A stretch of DNA of 64,000 nucleotides, from NCBI RefSeq assembly GCF_020536995.1, contig NC_068363.1, positions 2,268,361 to 2,332,360 of the forward strand. Direction: 5' to 3'. The notes beneath the pieces are model-generated. The model was not told the origin of the DNA. It saw nothing but the letters and a program-made list of their open reading frames with translations, and did no database searches. Origin of the DNA: Dreissena polymorpha. Lineage: Eukaryota > Mollusca > Bivalvia > Myida > Dreissenidae. A program made the translations under genes and the position numbers. This document shows positions 10,901 through 23,200 of this stretch, piece by piece; the first letter of the stretch is position 1, and each line of letters begins with the position of its first letter.

Positions 10901-13900
10901 GTCACTTAGTGCATTTCAAGCATTAAGCATGGTGTCCGCTCTCTAATTGAAGTAGTTTTCATCTGCTCTTCACCTAATTTGGTCAGAAGTTGTGTCTAGA
11001 TGATATGTAGGTCAAGTTCGAATATGTGTCATGCCAGGTCAAAAACGAGGTCACGAGGTTACTTAGTGCATTTCAAGCATTTAGCATGGTGTCCGCTCTC
11101 TAATTGAAGTAGTTTTCATCTGATCTTCACCGAATTTAGTCAGATGTTACGTCTAAATGATATCTAGGTCAAGTTCAAATATGGGTCATGCCGGGTCAAT
11201 AACTAGGTCTCGAGGTCACTTAGTGCATTTCAAGCATTGAGCATGGTGTCCAAAACCTTCGAACGGGCGTATCTTGTGACAGTTTGGCACTCTTGTTATA
11301 TTGTGCAATCATTAATCCGGGTCATTGGAAAGTTTAAATTTGCACTCTTCAACGAAGAAGCATTTATATACTCAGGAGCATGGGTTGCATAGCACTATAT
11401 TTGACAATTTTAAAAAGGGCTGTTGTTGTCTTTGTGGTTCTTTTGCCGTTGTCTAGAGTGGTCTTCTGTCAATGTCTGATGTTGCGTTCAGACAATTGCA
11501 AACGCATGTTTATGACACCACTATTGAACGTTCAATATTTATACACACAAAATGCAATTACATATTTTCACATTCTCACGTGTATATTAGTGTCTCAAAT
11601 TTCAATTAGCATCTCAACAAGTTGTGGCACAAATTACTCAATTTAAGCTGGAAATCAATTATGAAGTGCAAAAAGACGCACTTTCACACCTACCGTTACC
11701 CACATAAAAGACGTCGTTCACACCTACCTTTGCCTGCTCTCCGCTATGTCGACAACAGTCCCCATCGGAATTCATCAATGAAGAAGTGTAAAAACACAAA
11801 CAAAGAAATGTCCGCAACTTTATTCAAACAAATTTATTTTTGCCCAAAACTTCTTTTAACCGGTTCATATCTACCAGTACTGACTTCTTGTTGTTTTGGC
11901 AACGGCCCCTTTAGTCTGTAAGATTATAGGTTTTAGTTTTCTGGAAAGTAAAAATGACGGCCATTTTGATTATTAACGATACCATAACAAAGTTTTGCAA
12001 TGTAGCAGCCATGATAGCGTTGTATCAATGTATAACGTGCACAAGCTTTTTATGTCCCCCACCACTATAGTGGGGGGACATATTGTTTTTTGCCCTGTCT
12101 GTTGTTTTGTTGCTTTGTTTGTTTGTTTGCTCCAACTTTAACATTTTGCCATAACTTTTGCAATATTGAAGATAGCAACTTCATATTTGGCATGCATTTG
12201 TATCTCATGGATCTGCACATTTTGAGTGGTGAAAGGTCAATGTCATCCTTCAAGGTCAAAGGTCAAATATATGGGTAAAAATCGCTCATTTTATGTACAC
12301 ATTTGCAATACCAGTATTGAAGATAGCAACTTGATATTGGGCATGCATGTGTATCTCATGGAGCTGCACCTTTTGAGTGGTGAAAGGTCAAGGTCATCCT
12401 CCAAGGTCAAAGGTCAAATATATGGGGACATAGTGCTTCACAAACACATCTTGTTTTATTTGAAATTTGGAGGTAAAACACTGCTTGTTATACGTGGTAA
12501 CTTATGGTAAGCGTCTTTCATTTCCATTTCAGTCCAAGTTATTGATAACATCTTCAGTCAACTAACCCAAGAAGCTGTTGCAGTCTGCAAACACCCAGAA
12601 ACCAGTGCTATAATTGAACTGCTGATCAATCATGCATCATGCGCAAATGTTGCATCACTCCTGCAGATTTTTGCAACTGATTGGGATGCGGTGTGCAATG
12701 ATTCTTCTGCAAGTCATGTGGTACAAAAATGTGTACTGGTCTCACCCAAACTGTTTGCTGAACAGGTTTCGCAGTTTGACATTGATAACTGCAGTGAAGA
12801 TTCATCTGAGGACCAACTCATTCTAAAGATTTTAAGTCTTTGTGAGCACATATTGAACAATTTGGAGAAGTGTTTAACGCACACTCACATGTCACATATA
12901 GTCAGGTCTATGCTTCAAATCCTTGGTGGGACATTTGTTGATGAAAAGATTTTGAAAAGTAAAGGATCAAGAAATTACTCAAAGAAGAATGAACCAGGTA
13001 TGGTTTAGATTTTTTGTTTCTTGAATTTTGTAATAGACATAATAATCATGACAAGATGTTGTAATTTGCACAGTGTGTTTTTTTTCACCATTTTGAGAAT
13101 GGGGCCAGGTCCCTTTGGATTGGGAAAAATGGTGTCGTTTTCACTAATTGAAATAAGTGTTTATGATTTTATGCTAAGAACTACTTTAAAATTGACATTA
13201 CATGTGATTTTAATATTATATTAATTTAAGTTCAATTTACAGAGCTTGACTTGGGATGAATTAAATGTTGATTCTTAGTAAAACAAATACTAAATTTCGG
13301 AAACTTGCAATTGGGAATTTGTAGGTCCCATTTGGGAAAAACATATACTTTTTTCCCTTGGGAATGGGTCCCTGTACCGGACCAAAATTTTAACGAAAAA
13401 AAACACACTTTTACTTTAAACTTAAAAGACATTCACAATTCGAAATATACTTCCATATGTATTGTTAAATGCAGACATTGATTATATGAGTTTGGTTTGT
13501 GTTCACCATACTGGACAGGAGGAGTGTCCCAAAGATACTGTTATATATGATATCCCTGCACAATACAACATCAAAATTGAAAAAAAGTCATAAACAACTA
13601 CAAAGCTAGATATTTCAGATATAATTCAAAAGTCATCCCAAATTTTCTTGAGTCTTCTAAGTTAATTAGGAAGGAGTGCTGGGACACACTCCGGGACCCG
13701 TATTCACCAATCCATTCTTAGACTTAAGAATAAAGAACAGACTTTGAACCAAGAAAAATGGGTTCAGTGTTTGAATATAAACAGGCCTTCGCTGGTGATT
13801 ATGTGATTAACAATACGTTCTACATGAAGAATGATAAAGATAGAGGTGTTTAATGCCAAGTTTGACTCAAAATTCAAGCAATTCTTGAATATATTAATTT

Positions 13901-16900
13901 AAAGAATATTCTTTATTCTTAGACTTAAGTCTAAGAATTTCTTGGTGAATATGGGTCCGGGTCCACACATACATGTAATGCAGCTGCAAGCAGAGAAGGC
14001 CTCATAAACTTTGAAATACACATGCATGATCAATATCTTTTACGATTTCTTATTCTTCAGTAAAAGTTTCAGTTAGCTGTGAATAATTCTTTGTTCCACT
14101 TAATAAACTACTGTGACTTTTTTTAGACAGGAAACAGAAGGATATTCACTTCCAAGACTTTGATGTGCCAGCAGCATTTCGGAAGCAGTTGAAATTTGTG
14201 TACAAAACTATTTTTAGACTGGAAAATTTTGGTGGTAAAAAATTAAGTTTTTTGATTATCAGGTTTACTGAAATTTTGTAATGTAAACTATGTATAATGA
14301 ACAATTGTTAAAAGAGAGTTTTTACAAGTCTCTAAGAAACATTTAAAAATTATATTACTTGTCTTTGTAAATAATGTTTGTCTTCTATACATAAGCCTGG
14401 CTGTGGAAAAATGGGGCTAAATACATATGTGTAAAGAGTTTTCCCAGATTAGACTGTGAAGTCTGCACAGGCTTATCAGGGATGATACTTTCCATTTAAA
14501 CTGGATATTCCTTTAAAGAAAATTCCTCCATCAAAGTGAAAAGCGTCATCCCTGATCAACCTGTGCAGACTGCGAAGTCTAATCTGGGATGAAACTTTAT
14601 GCATACAGCATTGTATTCTCAGGGCATAGCTCATATTCAATTATTTAGTCCATAGTATAATTTTCAGCCTGCTGGTACAGCTGAAGTTTCATTTGGTGTA
14701 TATTTGAGGACCTAGTAAAAATCTACAATTTGGGTCAATTGAAATTTTTGAAAACTGTTAACACCTTTCTTTCAAAATACATCATACTACGCAATGTACG
14801 AATAACTCTCTCCGCGTAATTGGCTTTTGATATATTCTGTGTTGTAAAAAAATCAACTCCATTCTTTTTCATAAATTTTTTAAAGTCTGAGTTTACAAAT
14901 TCTGACCCTTGTATATGCAGCGCTTCTACCAAAAGAATTATTGGAAAAAAAGAATTATCATTATTTCCTGATAATTTTTACCTTAAAGGGCCTTTTCAAA
15001 CCCTATAAATTTGTGTGTCTATTTACTATTATCCCTACTCACTACTGGATATGAAACTGAGTGTAAACAAATATATATTTATGGTTTCAGTTTACATCAC
15101 AGAAAGCAACGCTAATCCCATCCTGCAGACTCTACTCTTGGTGCTCAATAAAGCCAACGCTGAACTTTGTCAAAAGGCAATTAATAAGGTCATCAAAAGG
15201 TCAAGGATCAAGGACGATGTGGAACAGGTCAAGTATGTGAACTGTACTTTTAAACTGCTGAATATAAAGTTGAACACAGTCATCAAATTATTTATTTTGT
15301 GCTTTGTCTGAGTTTATTATTGATGGTATACCCTCTTTGTACAATCTGTAAGCATTCACTAAAATTTAAACTAGAAATTGCTGTAAATTATGTACAAATT
15401 AGATTCTTTTGTTTAGTTTTTATGAAAGAAAAGAGAGAAGTCTCAGCAAACCTTTTTTTAACTAAAGAAAGTGCATACAATTTGTGGTCAACATATTCAC
15501 AGTATTGCAGCTTTTGACAATAGCAATATTGCGATTGCAAATTATTTCATTTTATAAATGAAGATGAGGTCAATGGTGACATTTGATCTATGTTCAAGTC
15601 AACTTGGTAACTGTATCTGCATCATTTCATTCTGAAGCAGGGTTGCTTATATTTTCTTTTACTCTAGGAAAGAATATTGCATGACATGACATAATGCGCA
15701 ACAAAACTGTTTCTTCTTGGTCAAATGTAGTACATGATTCCATAAGTGTTGTTCATGGTACTGTCCAATATGGTTGAATAAATGTTCATCATTCCGGTTG
15801 CATAGAAAGCAGAGTTTATTTGATGAGATAGAGGTTTACTAGCATATACAATTAGCAGTAGTAAATTATCAGGCATGATTGCATAAAGAAAAAAAAAAGT
15901 TTGAACTATTCCAAAAACATTTTTTTAAATCCTGAGAATGCAATGATTGGTTGGTGTGGTGTTAGCTAATTAATTGATAAATAGCTCTTGAGGGTAAACT
16001 TATTATTTCATAACTTAGTAAGGTTGCCGTGGCGTGGTGAATTTAGTTTTGGCATAACAACCCGTAGGTGAGAGGTTCGATCCCCACTGTGGTAGATTTT
16101 CCCTAAAGGCACCAAACAAAAACTGGCTTTCAACAGGTTACAGACTGAAGACTTAAGACTCAAGAGTGTTGAAATAAGCATTAGGCTTTTGATCCAATTA
16201 AGCTCAAATAACTAGGTTTAAACGTATTTCAACAAATTTTCGTCAAGCTCTTCGACAAACATACAAAACAACATCAAACCAAAAGATCAAATGGTGTTTA
16301 ATAATTTATTGATACAAAGCTGTAATGTTATCTCCTTCTCTAGTTTGCCGCCAGTTGCTGCTGACAGTATAGGGTCGTTCCTGGTGGAGCAGATAATCGG
16401 TCTGTGTTCTGAGGAGCTCTTCAGGAAGCTGTTTGAGAGGCTGTTTCACAACAGGTTACTGCAGTTTGCTACCCACGCAGCTGCAAACTATGTGCTGCAG
16501 ACATTCATCAGAAAGTGCAGGGATAAAGACATAGTATGTATTGGTGCTTTTTAACTGTAGCAAAGGAACGTACTTATGTCAAGCTCTATAATTGTCTGTG
16601 TTGTAACTTGTAAGAAAATGTTATTCGGTATGTTTAATGTTTGGAATGTGAGTATGTCAAATTTCTTTGTAAAAAAATATTACTTTTAATAAGTGTTTTA
16701 ATTATTTGCTTGTTTTTTATGCCCCTGAAGGAGGGCGTATAGTGATCGGACCATCTGTCTGTCTGTCTTTCCGTCACTCTTTGCGCTTAGGTTTTGCGTT
16801 TAGGTTTTGAAAAATACTCAAAACTTCTATGTCCCTTCAGATAGCAACTTGATATTTGGCATGCATGTGTATCTCACGGAGCTGCACATTTTGAGTGGTG

Positions 16901-19900
16901 AAGGTCAAGGTCATCCTTCAAGGTCAAAGGTCAAAAAACCAATCCAAGGGAAGTAATAAGCTTCAAAGGGAGATAATTATCTGAACCTGCCAAATGATAA
17001 AAAAATATTTTTTTAATCAAAGCGGGGCAGAAGGGGGCATTGTGTTTCTGACAAACACATCTCTTGTTTTCCCTTCAAATAACATTATTTGGTATCATTA
17101 TTGCTAATTGTTAACTTCTTAGTGATACTATAAATAGATATAATGTATGATGTGCATGACACTGTTATTAGGCACTTTAATGAATTCATAGGTAATTTGT
17201 ATCAGTACTAATCATTAGGTAAAAGTGCATAAAATATGGACATACACTGCATTGTGTTTAGTATTGCACCATTTTGGGAATGGGGCCCTTTGAATTAGGA
17301 AATATCATGTCAATTTGACTTGGGCAATTGGTGTTGTTGTTTGTTTTGCTAACAAATACTTCAATATTTAGAATAAAATGTTTTGAAAATTATATTTACT
17401 TAGATTCAACTTTAGTCTTACAGAGCTGAATAGGGAAATGAATCTTTTCCAAAAAAATATTTGTTAAAACTTTCGATTGGGAATATTTTGTAGTTAAAGT
17501 TATTTGAGAACAATATTTTATTTTTAGCTCCACTGGCCAGAGGTCAGCGGGGCTTATGCCATGGTCCTTTGTCCGTCCGTGCGTCCGTGCGTTAACTTTT
17601 TCTCTAAACATTTTCTTCTCCTAAACTAAAAGTCCAATTCTGATAAAACTTCTCACAAATGTTCCTGGGGTGAACCTCTTTCAAATTATGCCCCTGGGGT
17701 TAAATTTTACCCCGCCCCGGGCTCAATAAATTGGTCAATAAACATATGCTTGTATAAAGCCTATTTTGTGCAAACTTTAAAAATCTTCTTGTTCATAACC
17801 ATTGGGCCTAGTGCTACCACATTTGGTATGTAGTGACATTTAATAGTTCTCTACTTTGTTTGTTCAAATAATGCCCCTGGGGTCAAATTTGACCCTGCCC
17901 CGGGGGTCACAAAAATGAACATATGCTTATATAAAGCCTATTTTGTGCAAACTTTAAAAATCTTCCTGTCCATAACCGTATGGCATAGGGCTATCAAATT
18001 CGGTATGTAGTGACATCTAATTGTTCTCTACTTAGTTTGTTCAAATTATGCCCCTGGGGTCAAATTTGACCCTACCCCGGGGTTCACAAAAATGAACATA
18101 CGCTTAAATAAGGCCTATTTTGTGCGAACTTTAAAGATCTTGTCCATAACTGTATGGCATAGGGCTTCCAAATTCGGTATGTAGTGACATCTAATAGTCC
18201 TCTACCAAGTTTGTTCAAATTAAGCCCCTGGGATCAAATTTTTTACCGTTCCCTCAGGGGTCACAAAATTGAACATATGCTTATATTGGGCCTATTTTGC
18301 GCAAACTTTAAAAATCTTCTTGTCCATAATAATTGGGCCTACTAGTATTTATACCAAATTTGGTATGTATTAAAATCTTAAAATTCTCTACCAAGTTGTT
18401 TCAAATTATGCCCCTGGGGTCATATTTGACCCTGCCCCGGGGGTCACAAATATGAAAATATGCTTAAATAAGGCCTATTTTGTGCAAACTTTAAAAATCT
18501 TCTTGTTTATAATTATAGAGCCTACAGCTACTCAATTTGGTATGTAGTGACATCTAATAGTCCTCTACCAAATTTGTTCAAATTATTCCCCTGGGCTCAA
18601 ATTTGACCTTGCCCCGGGGGTCACAAAACTGAACATAAGCTTATATATAGCCTCTTTTGTGCAAACTTTAAAAATCTTTCTGTCCATAACCATTGGGCCT
18701 AGGGCTACCAAATTTGGTATGTAGTGACATCTTATAGTTCTCTACCAAGTTTGTTCAAATAATGCCCCTGGGGCAAAATTTATCCCTTGAAGGCTCCCAT
18801 TAAAAAGTTGTTCAAGAAAATTTGATTCGTCAAAAAACATGGCCACAGGAAGTTGTTGAACTTTGCATGTTTATGCGTTTTTGCTATTTATTCATTATGG
18901 GATGAATAAACTATTTTCTTCTCAAACTAAAAGTTTATCAAAATACACTTGGAATAACTTTGTAATTATAAGAGATAAATGCATACATGTCGAGCGTGAA
19001 AGGTAGACCAACATGTTAACTATCCATTAATGTTAACCCTTTACCAAACGACACATTTTGGACTGCCCCAAATTGAAAGAGATTAGTGATAAAAGGAGAA
19101 ATTGCTCATCATGAGCAATTTCTGCTTTTTGAAACCAGAAGCCCTGATTTCAAAACGAAAACAAACTCTTCAGAAGGAGTTATGGTCTAATGGAAGGTCG
19201 AGAATGGCATTTGGTACTTAATCATCCCATATCTACAAAGAAATTAAATTTATAATTTTTTTTTGCCGTTAATATGATAACCCATCAGTTCAAAAGCACG
19301 ATTGAAAACATTTCTGCATATGCGCGGACCAGTCTAAGACGTTGTTTACATAATTAGTTCCAAGGTCACAACAACGACAACAAACCTACATGCATGCATG
19401 GGAATCAAGTCTTTTTGCGTCGGTTTGTAGACATTATCTTTACTTTTTGAAGCATATGAGATGTTTATCATATGTAAGCAGATACACAACTATTTATTTT
19501 ATGTTTTGGAAATCAATGTTTATACAGACCATCGGAAATTGGGTCACGAAGCTGTGGGAAAAAATGTTGATTTTTGTTCGCATAAAAAAACAGTGGAGCG
19601 ATACAGGGCCATCATGGCCCTCTTGTTTTATTGGTAAAGGAGCAAATTTTGAACAAAACAAAACAGACTTAACTGACATATGATCTTGTGATTCTTACTG
19701 CAGTTCAAATCAGTTGTTGATGAGCTGAACAACTGTATTTCTGCTGTGTTAGACGCTCGTAACTATGGTGTCCTGGTTGCCATGGTGGAAACTGCAGAGA
19801 AACTCACATGTAAACAGGACAGCATCCTGCAGGTGAGTAATACGTAATGTTTGCTAAGGTGAAAATCTTAACATACCTTTTTGTGTATGTGATTATATAC

Positions 19901-20164
19901 ATTTTAATTATAAAGGGGTATACTAGAATCACCATGGGCGTTTTGTGATGTCCATCTGATTTTCTGTCAGTCTGTCTTTAGACACAGACTAGCCTCCACA
20001 TGTTCTCCCGCACTTTTTAACATGCCGGTACATTATTCAAACTTACGGGAATTTGTTCCTTATGATTTGAAGTTTTAGCAAGTTACATTAACAAGCTATG
20101 CCCCCTTTTTATGCCCCCGGATCGATAGATCGGGGGTATATTGTTTTTGTCCTGTCTGTCTGTC

Positions 20165-20234
<70 letters not shown>

Positions 20235-23200
20235 CCAAAACTTTAACCTTGGTTAAAGTTTTGCAATAACGTTTGTATTATTGAAGATAGCAACTTGATA
20301 TTTGGCATGCATATGTATCTCATGGAACTGCACATTTTGAGTGGTGAAAGGTCAAGGTCATCCTTCAAGGTCAAAGGTCAAATATATGGCTTCAAAGCGG
20401 CGCAATAGGGGGCATTGTGTTTTTGACAAACACATCTCTTGTTCAAAATATTATACACTGCTTTTATGTCCCCTTTTACTGTTTCACTGATGTGGACTAT
20501 AGGTTTGCCCTCACTGTTTGGGTATACCAAACAAATATTCTTAGGTCACTAAAGTATCATCCAGGTATGCATGTGTATGAAAAAAACACAGTTCTGGTAG
20601 CTAAATAAGTCTCTCATGGAGCTTAAATGGCTAATACTACTAGTAATAAAATAGGTATTGAAGTATTCATCTGCTAGACTGATGACAGTTCATATGTCCG
20701 CAGTTCATCTGTTCGCAGTTCATATGTCCGCAGTTCATCTGTCCGCAGTTCATCTGTCCGCAGTTCATCTGTCCGCAGTTCATCTGTCCGCAGTTCATCT
20801 GTCCGCAGTTCATATGTCCGCAGTTCATCTGTCCGCAGTTCATCTGTCCGCAGTTCATCTGTCCGCAGGTCCGCAGTTCATATGTCCGCAGTTCATATGT
20901 CCGCAGTTCATCTGTCCGCAGTTCATATGTCTGCAGTTCATATGTCCGCAGTTCATCTGTCCGCAGTTCATATGTCCGCAGTTCATATGTCCGCAGTTCA
21001 TATGTCCGCAGTTCATATGTCCGCAGTTCATATGTCCGCAGTTCATATGTCCGCAGTTCATCTGTCCGCAGTTCATATGTCCGCAGTTCATATGTCCGCA
21101 GTTCATATGTCCGCAGTTCATATGTCCGCAGTTCATATGTCCGCAGTTCATCTGTCCGCAGTTCATATGTCCGCAGTTCATCTGTCCGCAGTTCATCTGT
21201 CCGCAGTTCATCTGTCCGCAGTTCATATGTCCGCAGTTCATCTGTCCGCAGTTCATCTGTCCGCAGTTCATCTGTCCGCAGTTCATCTGTCCGCAGTTCA
21301 TATGTCCGCAGTTCATATGTCCGCAGTTCATCTGTCCGCAGTTCATCTGTCCGCAGTTCATCTGTCCGCAGTTCATATGTCTGCAGTTCATATGTCCGCA
21401 GTTCATATGTCCGCAGTTCATATGTCCGCAAAACTGAATGTGGTGATAATTAAAAAGAAAAGTGAAGTAAGTTTTAAGTTACTATAGTTTTATGTGTAGC
21501 AAGTGGTCAAAGGTGAGTAGCTTAAAATAGAGGGAAAAGAATATAAACTATAAAATTAACCCGTTTATGCCTAGTGTCTAGAAAAAAGTCCTTGGCAAAC
21601 ATGATGCGGCGTCTCAGGGTCTACGCTGTTTGCTTAAAGGAATTTCTGTAAGAAATGTTCTAAATACAGAAATAAATATACTAGACATCCTTAATTTTAA
21701 GCTCACATGATTGCTCAGGTGAGCTTTTGTGACCGGTCTTTGTCCATCGTATGTCCTTCCCTCCGTCCGTTAACATTTGCTCGTAAACACTCTAGAGGCC
21801 ACATTTCTTTGTCCCAATGAAATCTCGGCCGAGTTCGAAACTGGGTTGTGTCGGGTCAAAAACTAGGTCACTAGTTCAAAAAAATGAAAAACCTTGTAAA
21901 CACTGTAGAAGTCACATTTCATGCCCAATCTTCATGTAACTTTGTCAAAATGTTTGTCATAATGATATCTTGGTTGAGTTTAAAAGTGGTTCCGATCCGT
22001 TGAAAAACATGGCCGCCAGTGGGCGGGGCAGTTTTCCTTATTTGGCTATAGAGAAACCTTGTAAACACTCTAGAAGTCACAATTTTTGCCCAATTATCAT
22101 GAAAGTTGGTCAAAACATTGGTTCAATTGATGTTTCGGACGAGTTCGAAAATGGTCGAGATTGGTGAAAAAACATGGCCGCCAGTGGGCGGGGCATTTTT
22201 CTCTATATGTATATAGTGGCAGTTTTCCCTATTTGGCTATAGAGAAACCTTGTAAACACTCTTGAAGTCACAATTTTTGCCCAATCATCATGAAAGTTGG
22301 ACAAAACATTGGTTTTATCGATATCTTGGACGAGTTTGAAAATGGTCGGGATCGGTGAAAAAACATGGCCGCCAGTGGGCGGGGCATTTTTCTCTAAATG
22401 TATATAGTGAAAACATGTGAACACAGTAGAAGTCACATTTTTGGCCCAATTTTCATGAAATTTGCTCAGAACATTTGTTTCCTTGATACGAGCGTTGAGT
22501 TCAAAAATGGTTCCGGTCAGTTGAATAACATGGCTGTTGGGAGGGGGCAGTTTTCTCATTATGCCCCCCTCCTCTTTCAAAGAAGAGGGGCTATATTGTT
22601 TTGCTCATGTCGGTCTGTCCGTCCACCAGATGGTTTCCGGATGATAACTCAAGAGCGCTTATGCCAAGGATCATGAAACTTCATAGGTACATTGATCATG
22701 ACTCGCAGATGACTCCTATTGATTTTCAGGTCACTAGGTCAAAGGTCAAGGTCACGATGACCCGAAATAGTAAAATGGTTTCCGGATGATAACTCAAGAT
22801 AACTTATGCCTAGGATCATGAAACTTCATAGATACATTGATCATGACTCGCAGATGACCCCTATTGATTTTCAGGTTACTAGGTCAAAGGTCAAGGTCAC
22901 GATGACCCTAAGCAGTAAAATGGTTTCCGGATGACAACTCAAGAACGCTTATGCCTAGGATCATGAAACTTCATAGATACATTGATCATGACTCGCAGAT
23001 AACTCCTATTGATTTTCAGGTCACTAGGTCAAAGGTCAAGGTCACGGTGACCTGAAATAGTAAAATGGTTTCTGGATGATAACTCAAGAACGCTTATGCC
23101 TAGGACCATGAAACTTCATAGGTACAATGATCATGACTCGCAGATGACTCCTATTGATTTTCAGGTCACTAGGTCAAAGGTCAAGGTCACGGTGACCTGA

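Noticed and set aside
20686-21430. CRISPR-like array
   Set aside because: Units are contiguous with no unique spacers, and the genome is eukaryotic.
20658-21487. Long open frames on both strands over the minisatellite (repeats of SAVHM, ICPQF, RTYEL, CGHMN)
   Set aside because: They arise because a 15-bp unit keeps frame and lacks stops. They have no conserved domain, lie inside a NOP9 intron and do not join to any exon.
21919-22580. Open frames of 60-130 residues in the AGCTCAC-family repeats (also at 63249-63452)
   Set aside because: The frames are set by the tandem unit, differ between copies and have no known domain.
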